This document shows positions 18,044 through 27,180 of a DNA stretch of 64,000 nt, in pieces (position 1 is the stretch's first letter; each line of letters starts with the position of its first letter). This DNA comes from Pseudomonas frederiksbergensis (GTDB lineage Bacteria; Pseudomonadota; Gammaproteobacteria; Pseudomonadales; Pseudomonadaceae). Under the pieces are notes generated by a model. That model did not search any database. It had not been told where the DNA came from and saw only the letters and a program-made list of their open reading frames with translations. Position numbers and translations under genes: made by a program. The DNA is taken from NCBI RefSeq assembly GCF_000802155.2, contig NZ_JQGJ02000002.1:434001-498000 (forward strand). Reading direction: 5' to 3'.

Positions 18044-18889
18044 ATGAACATTGATTTGAGTGCCAAACGCGTGATCATCACGGGCGCTTCGCGGGGCATT
18101 GGCCTGGCCATTGCCCGGGCTTTCGCGGCCGAAGGCGCACGGGTAGCGATTTGTGCCCGCAGCGAGACTGCCGTCCACGAAGCCGCAAAGGAGCTCTCGC
18201 AACACGCCCAAGCGGTCATTGCCCGGGCTGTCGACGTGACCGACAGCGAGGGGGTCAAAGCATTCGTGGCTGAAGTTGCACAGGCCTGGGGCGGTGTCGA
18301 TGTGCTGGTGAACAACGCCGGTCAAGGGCGTGGCGGCAATCTAGAGACCCTGACGCCGGAAGCCATCCTCGAACATGCCAACATTCTGCAGATGGGGCAT
18401 TTCCGGTTCGTTCAGGCCGTGGTGCCGTTCATGCGTGAACAGCGCTGGGGGCGGATCATTGAGATCAATGCCCTGGCCGGCGCGATTCCGACGCCCGACG
18501 GAATTCCCTCGGTGATCAACCGCGCCTCGTGCATCGCCCTCTCCCGCTCCTTGGGCATGTCCCTGCCCAAGGACAATATCCTGGTCAACAGCCTGAACAT
18601 GGGCTGGATCGATACCGGTCAGTGGGATCGCCACTACAAGGAAATGGGCCCGGGCGTCAGTCGCGAGGAATTCGACGCCATGGTGATGAAAGTCGTACCG
18701 CTCGGGCGTTACGGCAAACCTGAAGACGTGGCCGGCATGGCGCTGTTCCTGGCCAGTGAATATGCCAGCTTCATCAGCGCCGCCTCGATCGACATTGCCG
18801 GTGGCATGGGCGGACAGATTGCCTACTTCCCAACCCTCAAGCGCGATTTTGCCGCTGCCATCGCGGCGCGTAACGCTGCCAGCGAATAA
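18044..18889 (+). CDS. SDR family protein lacking the usual catalytic residues
   Basis: A 281-residue SDR-fold protein with an intact cofactor site (TGASRGIG near residue 14, CARSE, DVTDS, NNAGQG). The active-site region is altered. Where classical SDRs have Ser in ISS, this protein reads INALAG. Where they have YxxxK it reads SVINR followed by ASCIALSRSLG, so Tyr becomes Ser and Lys becomes Arg. It may be a non-catalytic binding protein or use another mechanism; a wrong local alignment is possible. ATG 18044 has AGAGGAGCC upstream. It is the only plus-strand catabolic gene between the two gene trains and is closed by a strong terminator. Confidence 0.88.
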   Translation: MNIDLSAKRVIITGASRGIGLAIARAFAAEGARVAICARSETAVHEAAKELSQHAQAVIARAVDVTDSEGVKAFVAEVAQAWGGVDVLVNNAGQGRGGNLETLTPEAILEHANILQMGHFRFVQAVVPFMREQRWGRIIEINALAGAIPTPDGIPSVINRASCIALSRSLGMSLPKDNILVNSLNMGWIDTGQWDRHYKEMGPGVSREEFDAMVMKVVPLGRYGKPEDVAGMALFLASEYASFISAASIDIAGGMGGQIAYFPTLKRDFAAAIAARNAASE

Positions 18890-18892
18890 CAC

Positions 18893-18919
18893 AGGCATGG
18901 CCGCCTGGCGGCCATGCCT
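18893..18919. terminator. Bidirectional stem-loop between convergent genes
   Basis: The 12-bp arms AGGCATGGCCGC (18893-18904) and GCGGCCATGCCT (18908-18919) are perfect complements around a CTG loop. They lie between the stop codons of the convergent SDR and amidohydrolase genes. No long T tract follows, so termination may be partial or serve both directions. Confidence 0.75.
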
Positions 18920-18933
18920 GGCAGGCTATTCCA

Positions 18934-19971
18934 TCACGGCGTCAATATCCGGTCAGTGCTGGCCGGCACCGTCAGCTTGAGCAGTTCAATCGCGTTACCA
19001 CTGCGAATCCGCTCGCGGTCCTCAGTGGATAAGCCGATGCCTTCGGTCAGATCGCCATGGTCGTAGGCACCGCCGAAGTTGGTGCCGTACAACAGACGCT
19101 GCGCGCCCACCACTTCGGCGACACCACGACGCAAGCCCGGAGCATGAACGTCGAGATCGAAGTAAAAGTTCGGCAGGTAATCCATCAATGGCCGCTGGTT
19201 GCGCGAGTCCGGCGCCATGGCCCGGTTCAGTTCGCTCAGGCGCCCCAACTGGAACACCGCCATACCGCCGGCATGGGTGATGTAGGTTTTCAGGGTCGGA
19301 AACACATCCAGCGCGCCGCCGCAGATCAGGTACCAGAAAAACAGTGTTTCATCGACACAGTCGCCCACGATCGACGTCGTTTCGAATTTGTCTTGCGTAT
19401 GTTTCTCGCCCCAATAGATCGACTGGTTGAAGCCGTGCACCATAATCGGCACATCCAGCTGGGTCAGCTTTTCCCAGACAGGAAACAAGCGCTCATCGTG
19501 AGCCTCCAAACCATTGAAATTAGCCCCACCCACGCAGACACCCTTGGCGCCTAGCTGAGTCACGGCGCGCTCGATCTCCTTGGCCGCGTTTTGCGGGTCC
19601 GCCAGGTTGGCATGGCACCAGAAATCGAAATGGTCGGCGTCGGCCCGGCAAAACGCGGATAATTCATCGTTGCAGATGCTTGCGTACTCATTGGCGAAGT
19701 CCCCCGCCCAGTACATGAAGCAGTGGGACGGCGTGGACATCACCAGTTTGTCGACACCCCGCTCGTCCATCAGCTTTCGACGGCTGGCGTGGGTCATGCG
19801 CGCCAGGAGATTGGCCTGCGCTTCGGCATCCGTAGCCGCTTTGGCCGGTTGTTTGGTACCGAGGGAAAAATGCCCCACGGTCAGCCCCTGGACCTTCATG
19901 AACGGCCCCCAGAACTCATGGCGGTTCAACATGCCCTCGGTCAGCAAGTGGGCGTGGACATCAATCAGCAT
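18934..19971 (-). CDS. Amidohydrolase family metal-dependent hydrolase/decarboxylase
   Basis: A 345-residue TIM-barrel protein of the amidohydrolase superfamily, ACMSD/gamma-resorcylate decarboxylase-like branch. The N-terminal metal motif is DVHAHLL (HxH at residues 6-8). Further conserved points are MVHGFNQS, ITHAGGM and LLYGTNFGGAYDHGD, the last with the expected Asp of strand 8. Members hydrolyse C-N or C-O bonds or decarboxylate aromatic or ring-opened acids. It converges with the plus-strand SDR gene and lies downstream of the LysR gene on the same strand (165-bp gap), which is probably its regulator. Confidence 0.88.
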   Translation of the reverse strand: MLIDVHAHLLTEGMLNRHEFWGPFMKVQGLTVGHFSLGTKQPAKAATDAEAQANLLARMTHASRRKLMDERGVDKLVMSTPSHCFMYWAGDFANEYASICNDELSAFCRADADHFDFWCHANLADPQNAAKEIERAVTQLGAKGVCVGGANFNGLEAHDERLFPVWEKLTQLDVPIMVHGFNQSIYWGEKHTQDKFETTSIVGDCVDETLFFWYLICGGALDVFPTLKTYITHAGGMAVFQLGRLSELNRAMAPDSRNQRPLMDYLPNFYFDLDVHAPGLRRGVAEVVGAQRLLYGTNFGGAYDHGDLTEGIGLSTEDRERIRSGNAIELLKLTVPASTDRILTP

Positions 19972-20136
19972 GGCGTTCTCCTTGTTGTAATGAGCCAGCA
20001 GACCGAACGCCCCATTGGCAGGGGCTCCGGATCGATTTGAGGGTATAAATGCATCGCCAACTATATAGACACATTTTAATTAAGTGTTCATTTAATTATT
20101 GAGTGAACGACTAGAACAGCCACCTGCCGGTAGCGG

Positions 20137-21048
20137 CTACGAGGCGCAGGCCATGATCAGGAACTGCCGGAACGCCTGGGCCGGCGCCGACAACCGGTTA
20201 TCCGGCAGCCAGATCAGCCCCAGTTCCATGGGTGGAATCACATCCACCAGCGGCCGGATCTCAATTTTCTTGCCTTCCAGTGACCAGGCCCGGTAGAGCA
20301 TGTCCGAGAGAATGGTCACACCGAAGCCATGCGCCACCAACCCGCGCAACGCCTCCATGGAAGAGGTGCGAAAAGCTACCTTGGGGGCCAGCCCACGGGA
20401 TTCCCAATAGCGCAAGGTCGACGCCTCTCCCTCATCCACCGTGGGGAGGATATAGGCATGCCCGGCGACGTCCTCGAGATTGATCGAGGTGGCAGCCATC
20501 AACGGGTGCTGGCTGGCCAACCAGAGTTGGCGGCGGGAACGGACCAGCACATGGTGAGCAAATCCGTCGAGGTTCGGTGTGTTGGAGACGATCGTCAGGC
20601 CGAGATCGAGGTCGCCATTGCCCAGGGCCTCCTCAATGCTCTGGCGGTTCATATCGATCAGGTCGATCTCGACCTGAGGGTAGCTACGCTTGAAGCGTGC
20701 CAGCAGCGCAGGCAGAAAGTAACCCAGCACCGTGTAGGAGGCGCCGATGCGCACGGTCCCCTGCATGGTGTGGCCGAGAAACAGCGGTTCACTGAGGGCA
20801 TCCTGCAAGGTGTCGAGGATGTGCCGCGCATGCTGGGCAAACTTGTTGCCCTCAGCGGTCAGTGTCACGCCATGAGGTAAACGGTCGAACAGGCTGACGC
20901 CCATGGACTGCTCCAGGTGCAGCACCGCCGCAGTAATCGCCGACTGCGAGACATGCGCCTTGAGCGCCGCTTGGGAAAACTGGCCCGCGTCGGCGGCGGC
21001 AACGAAATAGCGCAGTTGACGCATGGAAATATCTTTGCCTTTCGTCAT
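20137..21048 (-). CDS. LysR family transcriptional regulator
   Basis: A 303-residue LysR regulator. The N-terminal winged helix-turn-helix is MRQLRYFVAAADAGQFSQAALKAHVSQSAITAAV (residues 9-42). It is followed by the linker helix and a substrate-binding domain from about residue 95 (GTVRIGASYTVLGYFLPALL). Members usually activate a neighbouring operon in response to a pathway metabolite. The nearest target on the same strand is the amidohydrolase gene; the divergent AraC gene at 21190 is another. The 165-bp gap below it is A+T-rich with TTTTAATTAA, a likely promoter for the amidohydrolase. Confidence 0.93.
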   Translation of the reverse strand: MTKGKDISMRQLRYFVAAADAGQFSQAALKAHVSQSAITAAVLHLEQSMGVSLFDRLPHGVTLTAEGNKFAQHARHILDTLQDALSEPLFLGHTMQGTVRIGASYTVLGYFLPALLARFKRSYPQVEIDLIDMNRQSIEEALGNGDLDLGLTIVSNTPNLDGFAHHVLVRSRRQLWLASQHPLMAATSINLEDVAGHAYILPTVDEGEASTLRYWESRGLAPKVAFRTSSMEALRGLVAHGFGVTILSDMLYRAWSLEGKKIEIRPLVDVIPPMELGLIWLPDNRLSAPAQAFRQFLIMACAS

Positions 21049-21189
21049 CGGATTTTCTGATACCTGTCACCTGAATATGTGAAACAGCTCGGCTCACGCG
21101 CTGGGTACACTCAAAGCCGGGTAACTCCCTGACGTATCGTTATCTTTCGAATTTCAGCGCCAATAATAAAAATGGCTGAAGGTTGAACC

Positions 21190-22095
21190 ATGAACGCGAT
21201 CCACTACAGCGAGTACGACTGCGAAGCGTCGGGTAATTTCCTGACTGAAGCTTCATTGGCCAGACAAGGCTTCGACATCCGGGTTGAACACGCGCAGTGG
21301 TCCAACACGGGCACCGCCTTGATCGAAACCGGCGACAGTTGCCTGTTACGCCTGATGCTGCCGACCAGTGCCCAGACCAAGCCTAACTTCGGCAGTTTCC
21401 CCAGCCACGGCGCGCATCGATTCCACCCCCTGGGTAATCTATTATTCATTCCCCGCGGCACCGAATTTCACCTGCGTCACGCGGCCAGCGAGCAAAAAGC
21501 GCTGGTCTGCCTGTTCGATCCCTCCTCCCTCGGCGTCCTGGGCAGCTATCGCTGGAATTGGCAAGACGGCGTCAGCGAAGCCATGCTCAACCTGCAAAGC
21601 GGTTACCTGCACGCCTCCCTGCAGCGTCTGGCCGAAGAGGTGGCCCACCCCGGTTTTGCCAGCGAACTGCAAACCGAGTGCCTGCTCACCAGCATCGCCC
21701 TGGACCTGCGTCGCGAGTTCATCGACGCGGACGACGATGCCGTCCACTCCTCGCACAGCGCGGAAAAACTCAGCCCTCGTCAACTCAACATTCTGCGCGA
21801 GCTGCTCGACAGCGCCAGCGATGAGGGCCGCTCCCTCGGCCACCTGGCGCAGGCCTGCCAACTGCCGCTGCGAACGCTGTCCAGTCGCTGCAAAAACACC
21901 ACCGGCATGACCTTGCGTCAGTACGCCGCGCAAAGTCGCCTGCAAAAAGCCGTGGCGCTATTGGCCGACTCACGACTGCTGATCAAACAGGTTGCCTATC
22001 AGGCCGGCTTCAACAATGCCGCCGCCTTCAGTGCCGCATTCCGTAAAGAACTCGGTGTCACACCCGAGGAGTTTCGCCACCAGCGCCAGCGCTGA
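21190..22095 (+). CDS. AraC family transcriptional regulator
   Basis: A 301-residue regulator with an N-terminal effector domain (residues 1-180, cupin-like; FIPRGTEFHLRH) and a C-terminal AraC/XylS double helix-turn-helix (residues about 195-300; LGHLAQACQLPLRTLSSRCKNTTGMTLRQYAAQSRLQKA, then IKQVAYQAGFNNAAAFSAAFRKELGVTPEEFR). It is divergent from the LysR gene and converges with the MDR gene at 22136. It is a good candidate for control of train B or of the DUF1302 promoters. Confidence 0.93.
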   Translation: MNAIHYSEYDCEASGNFLTEASLARQGFDIRVEHAQWSNTGTALIETGDSCLLRLMLPTSAQTKPNFGSFPSHGAHRFHPLGNLLFIPRGTEFHLRHAASEQKALVCLFDPSSLGVLGSYRWNWQDGVSEAMLNLQSGYLHASLQRLAEEVAHPGFASELQTECLLTSIALDLRREFIDADDDAVHSSHSAEKLSPRQLNILRELLDSASDEGRSLGHLAQACQLPLRTLSSRCKNTTGMTLRQYAAQSRLQKAVALLADSRLLIKQVAYQAGFNNAAAFSAAFRKELGVTPEEFRHQRQR

Positions 22096-22135
22096 CAGGC
22101 GCCCTGACAAGGACGCCCTTTTCGCGCTCATGGCT

Positions 22136-23062
22136 TCAGCGATGAATCTTGGCGGTGATTTTGGCGTGTGGCCCATTGACCTGCGCGGCCCAGGCTTCAG
22201 CCGCCTGGTCGAGGGTGTAATCAAGGTAATCCACCTGGATCTGCTGCTCTTTGGCGATCTTCAGCAGTCGGAGCCAGATCTGCTCACGGTCTGCGGGCGG
22301 GCGTTGACCCGTGCCAATGCACGACAAGTTGCGAAACAACAGATCGGCAATATCCAGATTGAGCTGGCGACCGGCTCCCGTGCCAATGGTCATGATCCGC
22401 GCCCCCCAATTGGTGGCTTTCAGGGAGGTCAACATGGGTTGACCGCACACGAGGTCAAGCACCACATCAAATCCGCCATCGGCCGCATCCTTCAGTGCAG
22501 CCACATCATCGCTGCCACCCAGCGTCACCACAGCGTCGGCCAGGCCCCGCGACTTCAAACGGCCCAGCGCTTCGCCCGACCGTGCAGCACCGACCACTTT
22601 GCCAGCCCCCATGCCACGCGCCAATTGCAGGGCAATCTGGCCGAGGGTGCCGGTGGCGCCCAGTATCAGGACCTTTTCACCTTTCTGGATCGCGGCTTTT
22701 TCCAGCGGCACGATGGCACCGGTAGCGGCGATGCCCATGCTGATCGCGGTTTTATCGTCGACGTCGTCCGGCACATTCCATACCTCGGCTTGCGGCACCA
22801 GGGTGCGCTCTGCCCAGGCACCAAACGGCAACACCGAGCGCTCGCCGAAATACACCCGGCGACCATCCGGTGCCCGGCCCACGCCTTCGCCGCGAATGAC
22901 ACAGGGGTATTCAACCCCGAGTCGGTACGCGCCGAGGACATCCCAGCCGCCCAGGCCGGCGGTATCGACATCGATCAGGACTGCGCCGTCTTGCGATTGC
23001 GGCTCACGAAACTCACCGACGACTGGCGGTGCATTGCGCTCGGAAATGATTGCGGCACGCAT
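22136..23062 (-). CDS. MDR family zinc-type alcohol dehydrogenase/quinone reductase-like protein
   Basis: A 308-residue medium-chain reductase. The GroES-like N-terminal half runs to about residue 115; the Rossmann half has VLILGATGTLGQIALQLARGMGA. The structural-zinc cysteine cluster and a clear catalytic zinc set are not evident, which favours a quinone oxidoreductase or enoyl reductase type over a zinc alcohol dehydrogenase. The N-terminal half is short, with VEYPCVIRGEGVGRA in place of the usual PxxxGxExxG. ATG 23062 has AGGAGA upstream. It is the last gene of train B. Confidence 0.88.
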   Translation of the reverse strand: MRAAIISERNAPPVVGEFREPQSQDGAVLIDVDTAGLGGWDVLGAYRLGVEYPCVIRGEGVGRAPDGRRVYFGERSVLPFGAWAERTLVPQAEVWNVPDDVDDKTAISMGIAATGAIVPLEKAAIQKGEKVLILGATGTLGQIALQLARGMGAGKVVGAARSGEALGRLKSRGLADAVVTLGGSDDVAALKDAADGGFDVVLDLVCGQPMLTSLKATNWGARIMTIGTGAGRQLNLDIADLLFRNLSCIGTGQRPPADREQIWLRLLKIAKEQQIQVDYLDYTLDQAAEAWAAQVNGPHAKITAKIHR

Positions 23063-23155
23063 GGCATTCTCCTTGTCTGTTTTATTGTCAGGCTGCACCC
23101 GAGCAATAATTGAACATTTTTCTATTATCTGTCCATATTTACTTAAGCGCCGCGT

Positions 23156-24403
23156 TTAACTGCTCGTCAATGGCTCGACCTGATAACGCGGGTACCCACC
23201 CAGCGTCAGGAGTAGCAAGGGCCCGACGACAAAGCAGATGGAACTCAACAGCAGCATGGCCGAGTAGCCACCGGTGAGCTTGAACAACCCCGCGAACAGT
23301 AACGGTGAGATCGCGGCACCGGCGGTAATCAGGCCCAGGTGGGCACCAAACAAGCGGCCGTAGTCACGCATACCGAAATAGCGGGCGATCAGGAATGCCG
23401 CGATATCGAACTCGGCACCCGCCCCCACGCCCACCAGCAACGTGGCGAGGATGTACAGCGCAATACTGGAATCCCCATAGGCGAAAATGCCGCAGGCAAA
23501 TGCCGGCATCAGCAGCGCCAAAGAGGCGACGCCGGGCGCCCACAACCGGTCAATCAGGTAGCCCACCAGCAGCCGGCCAAGAATCAGCGACACGCCAAAA
23601 CTGCTGAAAACCTGGCTGGCCTGCAAGGCGCTCAGGCCTCTGTCCTGCAGCAACGGCACGATATTGGTGACCATGCCCACCACGCAGGAAACCACCAAGG
23701 TCATCGACAGGTTGCAAACCCAGAACCGCCATGAACGCAGCGCCTCCCGCAGTAACAGCCCTCCAGCTTGTCCGTTGGCGGCTGGGAGTTGTGTGGTGTT
23801 GTGGCTGACATTGGCCGTCGGTAATAACCACCGCAGTGCCAAGGGCAACGCCAGCAGCACCGGCAATACGCCCAGCGCCAGGAAACCGGCCTGCCAATTC
23901 CAGCGGCCGATCGCCCAGGCGGTAACCAGCGGCAGCATGATGGCGGCCAGCCCGGAGCCGCTGAGGATGATCGCCAGCGCCAGGCCACGGTTTTCCTCGA
24001 ACCACAAGTTGACCAGGTGCGACCAGGTCACCTGCAATGTACCCAGCCCGGCTAGCGGCACCAGGAAAAACCCCAGGTAGAGGGTCCAGATCGAACCGTT
24101 GATACAGGTCAGGGTGAAGACACTCAGGGACAGCGCCAGCAGCGACAGCAACGTGACCCGGCGCAGGCCATATCGCAAGTTCAGCCAGCCCGCCAACTGC
24201 GACGCGACAATGGTGCCCAGCGACAGCGCGGTGATCGCTGCCTGCAACTCTGCCCTGCCCCAGCCCATGGCCTGTTCCAGAGGAATGACCATGGAACTGA
24301 AGCTGTACAGCAGCAACGAACTGGAACTGGTCGCGACGCCGATCAGGGCCAGGATCAGCACTTGCCACCCGCGTTTGAATTCTGCGTTATTAAAACCTTT
24401 CAT
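23156..24403 (-). CDS. MFS transporter, paralogue of the 783-2084 carrier
   Basis: A 415-residue inner-membrane carrier with about 12 helices. It shares FKRGW, LLYSFSSMVIPLEQAMGW, VNLWFEENRGLALAIILSGSG and the loop GAGAEFDIAAFLIARYFG with the carrier of train A, so the two arose by duplication. ATG 24403 is chosen because GAGGT precedes it; the longer frame would overlap the SDR gene upstream. Only 10 bp separate it from that gene. Likely function: uptake of an organic acid or pathway substrate. The existence of two homologous carriers suggests two related substrates or uptake plus export. Confidence 0.87.
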   Translation of the reverse strand: MKGFNNAEFKRGWQVLILALIGVATSSSSLLLYSFSSMVIPLEQAMGWGRAELQAAITALSLGTIVASQLAGWLNLRYGLRRVTLLSLLALSLSVFTLTCINGSIWTLYLGFFLVPLAGLGTLQVTWSHLVNLWFEENRGLALAIILSGSGLAAIMLPLVTAWAIGRWNWQAGFLALGVLPVLLALPLALRWLLPTANVSHNTTQLPAANGQAGGLLLREALRSWRFWVCNLSMTLVVSCVVGMVTNIVPLLQDRGLSALQASQVFSSFGVSLILGRLLVGYLIDRLWAPGVASLALLMPAFACGIFAYGDSSIALYILATLLVGVGAGAEFDIAAFLIARYFGMRDYGRLFGAHLGLITAGAAISPLLFAGLFKLTGGYSAMLLLSSICFVVGPLLLLTLGGYPRYQVEPLTSS

Positions 24404-24413
24404 GGGGGTGACC

Positions 24414-25235
24414 TCAGTCGTTGCCGATAAACACAGCCGCTTGCGCGCTCTTGCCCAGCACATGGGCACGACGTGCCGCACCGGGTGTATCCGCGCCCTG
24501 GGCGAGGATGTCTTCGGGATGGATCAGCGTCGGGCCATTGCCCAGTTCCTCAAGCGCCAGGAGCGCCAGGTCTTCAGCCTGGGGCAAGGTCATGGTCAGA
24601 GCGTCGGGAATGTTCAACTTGACCATGGCATCACGCATGGTCGGTGTGTCGACGGTGCCGATGAGCAGGTTGAGCACATCCACGCCACGGTCTTTCCACT
24701 CGGCCCATAACGACTCGCCGAGATTCAATGCGAACCCCTTGGTGGCGGCGTACATCGCCAGTTTGCGAATACCGCCCAATGCAGCCTGGGAACCCACCAG
24801 CAGCAATCCGCCCTGTCCGCGCGCCAGCATGGCGGCACCAAAGGCATGGCTGCATTGCATCACGGTCGAGCAATTGAGGCGCAGCAAGGCGCCCCAGTCC
24901 TCAACCGAGGTGTCGAGGAAGCGTGTGATGTAAGGGTCACCGCCAGCGTTGTAAATGAACAGACCGACTTGCCGTTCACCCACAGCCGCCATCAATTGCT
25001 CGCAGGCATTCGGATGAGCAAGGTCTTGGGTCACCACCAGCACATCGATGGCGTACCGTTGCTCCAATTCGCTTTTCAATTGCGCCAGCGCGTTACCACG
25101 GCGCGCCACCAGCACGCAGTTGAGGCCACGCTCGGCCAGTGAACGGGCGAACGCGGCGCCCAAGCCATGGGAGGCGCCGGCAATCACGGCCCATGGGCCA
25201 TACCGATGCGCGAAGGCATTATTAGGAACAGGCAT
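24414..25235 (-). CDS. SDR family oxidoreductase
   Basis: A 273-residue SDR with cofactor motif AGASHGLG (from about residue 19), YNAGG for NNAG, a catalytic Ser in LLVGSQAALGG and YxxxK in MYAATK. The start MPVPNN at 25235 has GGGAG upstream. The C-terminal 60 residues (LIHPEDILAQGADTPGAARRAHVLGK) lack the usual VDGG motif, typical of the DltE/HSD-like subgroup. It lies between the phosphotransferase-fold gene and the MFS gene on the same strand. Confidence 0.88.
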   Translation of the reverse strand: MPVPNNAFAHRYGPWAVIAGASHGLGAAFARSLAERGLNCVLVARRGNALAQLKSELEQRYAIDVLVVTQDLAHPNACEQLMAAVGERQVGLFIYNAGGDPYITRFLDTSVEDWGALLRLNCSTVMQCSHAFGAAMLARGQGGLLLVGSQAALGGIRKLAMYAATKGFALNLGESLWAEWKDRGVDVLNLLIGTVDTPTMRDAMVKLNIPDALTMTLPQAEDLALLALEELGNGPTLIHPEDILAQGADTPGAARRAHVLGKSAQAAVFIGND

Positions 25236-25294
25236 AGGGACTCCCAAAACGAGGGTCCGGTGACCGATCACCGGACGAGGAAGGTTTCAGCGCG

Positions 25295-26659
25295 TCAGAT
25301 GACAGGCGGCAGGTCGATGTGGCTGGCGGAGGCGCCAATGGCGGTGCTGCCATAGACCAGGACGCGGCGCTCGATTTGCGCCATGAACAGGCGCAGCAAG
25401 GGCTCGTCGTATTCGGGCCCGGCGCTTTTGACAAAGGCCTCCAGCGCTGCATCGATCTCGTTGTAGCCACTGAAGGTGCGGTCCAGCAGGTCTTGCGCTT
25501 CTTGTTGTTCCAGCTCGCGCAAGTGCAACTCCATGGCATCACCACGACCCAGGTATTCCACCAATTTGCTCACTGCGCGCAGTTTAGTCTTCTGGAAGTC
25601 ACTGCTCACTTCCACCTGTGCCAGGGCATCGGCGAGCATGGTCAGCAACGCTGCATTCGGGCCACTGCTGACAATGTCCAGTGTCGGCGTTTGCAGAGCG
25701 ACCCCCATGGCTTCGGCCAGCGCATGCACCACCACCCGGCGCAGGGCGAGGTCAAACTCGGCGTAGGTGTCATGGGGGTCACCCGGTTGTGGCGTAGCCA
25801 CCGACGCCGAGAACTGCATCGTGCTGACGGTGGCAAACAGGGCGGTGTGATAACGCACGACATCGGGGTCCGCCGGTTCACCGGTCACTTGCTGGTAGTA
25901 GCGATACAGGGCCGCGAAACTGTCCCCGAGCGGCTCATAATTGTCGCGCATGCGCGCCGAAGCCAGGTCGGCCAGGGGATCGCCGATCATGGCGAATTCA
26001 AAATCATAGAGGCCAAGCACCTGGCCGTTCTCGAACAGGAATTGCCCCGAGTCATACTGAACGAAAGCAGGCCGGGTGCGGTGCCGTGGCACGTTGCGGC
26101 GCAGCCAACCGAGGGCGAATTCGGCCAGCGGTTGCGGCTTGGTTTTATTACGCGCGTACAGCGGGTAATAGGCCTCCAGGCCTGCCAAGGTCATGTCCTC
26201 GGCACCTGTTGGGAGGTCAATACCCTGCTCGACAAAGGGTTGCAGCGGCAATTGATGCATGCGTGCCATGGCGTCGACCCACTGGCGTGCGACCCCATGG
26301 CGTTCGGCATCGCTCTGCGCGGTGCTGACATCACGACTCCCCGGCACCCACTGCATCACGATGGCCTGCGGATCTTCGCAGAAACCGTAGATACGCGGTA
26401 CCGGCACGCCTTGCTGATCGAGCACAGTGAGAATATCCGCTTCCCGGCGTAGCTCCGGAAATGGACTGACATCCCCCCCGCGCTCGCCACGAATGTGCAG
26501 TTGAAGGGTTTCGCCCTCGCGTTGCAGTTCAAGGTTCCAGGCCGGGCGCCAGCGCGGCAGGCGTTGCATGGCAGTGACTTTCCCACCCAGCAGCCCTTCG
26601 ACAAAGGTACGCAGCTTTTCTTCGAGCGGATCACAGGTCGCATTTATTGTTGTTGACAT
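25295..26659 (-). CDS. Phosphotransferase-fold (APH/ACAD10-like) protein
   Basis: A 454-residue protein whose first 300 residues match the aminoglycoside phosphotransferase/choline-kinase fold. The N-lobe has WNLELQREGETLQLHI and PVPRIYGFCEDPQAIVMQWVPGSRD. The C-lobe has the metal-binding LYDFEFAMIGDPLADLA. The catalytic loop, normally HGDxxxxN, reads VQYDSGQFLF, so the Asp is kept but the His and Asn are changed. The last 150 residues form an extra helical domain. Relatives in catabolic clusters phosphorylate hydroxyacyl-CoA or are of unknown role. It sits within train B, 59 bp before the SDR. Confidence 0.8.
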   Translation of the reverse strand: MSTTINATCDPLEEKLRTFVEGLLGGKVTAMQRLPRWRPAWNLELQREGETLQLHIRGERGGDVSPFPELRREADILTVLDQQGVPVPRIYGFCEDPQAIVMQWVPGSRDVSTAQSDAERHGVARQWVDAMARMHQLPLQPFVEQGIDLPTGAEDMTLAGLEAYYPLYARNKTKPQPLAEFALGWLRRNVPRHRTRPAFVQYDSGQFLFENGQVLGLYDFEFAMIGDPLADLASARMRDNYEPLGDSFAALYRYYQQVTGEPADPDVVRYHTALFATVSTMQFSASVATPQPGDPHDTYAEFDLALRRVVVHALAEAMGVALQTPTLDIVSSGPNAALLTMLADALAQVEVSSDFQKTKLRAVSKLVEYLGRGDAMELHLRELEQQEAQDLLDRTFSGYNEIDAALEAFVKSAGPEYDEPLLRLFMAQIERRVLVYGSTAIGASASHIDLPPVI

Positions 26660-26697
26660 ACAAGGTCCTCATCAGGCGCTGATGACCAGCGCCGTTT

Positions 26698-27147
26698 TCA
26701 ATGGGTGTCGGTCACTCCAGCGCCAGGCCCGCCCACCTGTTCCAGCGGCACGCCTTTTTTCCTGGCAAGGTCGGCGGTGTCCAGGTACTCGCGCCAGGCA
26801 CAGATGAGCCCGTTTTCATCCAGCTCATACACCGCCACCATCGAGTGCGGCATGGGGATGCCATTGCTGACGCAGTAATCGTCGCGCTCGGTCATCACCA
26901 CGCGCTCGGAAGAGACAATGTGGCGCGTGGTGCAGCGGTTATGCGTGACATAACTCATCTGCCGCTCGATCTCGCGACGCAACGCAGCATGCCCGCGGAT
27001 CACCGGGCCACCCGGCACCCACAGTTGCCAGACGGCGTTGTCGGCGAAGGTGGCCATGATGCGGTCGATATCGGGGCGGCTGCCGTCGCTGCCATCGCCC
27101 CAGGCGGCCAGCATGTCGAGGATGAAGCGTTCCTGTTCGAGTGCCAT
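26698..27147 (-). CDS. SnoaL-like / NTF2-fold protein
   Basis: A 149-residue protein with the SnoaL-like pattern: N-terminal helices (QERFILDMLAAWGD), IDRIMATFADNAVWQLWVPGGPVIRGHAALRREIE, and a final strand in AVYELDENGLICAWREYLD. Asp and His residues line the expected pocket. This is the limonene-1,2-epoxide hydrolase-like/ketosteroid isomerase-like group. It may catalyse a hydrolysis or isomerisation of the pathway compound. It is separated by 33 bp from the SDR upstream and 38 bp from the phosphotransferase-fold gene downstream. Confidence 0.82.
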   Translation of the reverse strand: MALEQERFILDMLAAWGDGSDGSRPDIDRIMATFADNAVWQLWVPGGPVIRGHAALRREIERQMSYVTHNRCTTRHIVSSERVVMTERDDYCVSNGIPMPHSMVAVYELDENGLICAWREYLDTADLARKKGVPLEQVGGPGAGVTDTH

Positions 27148-27180
27148 GAAACGGGCTCCAGTGCAGTGAATGGATCGGCA

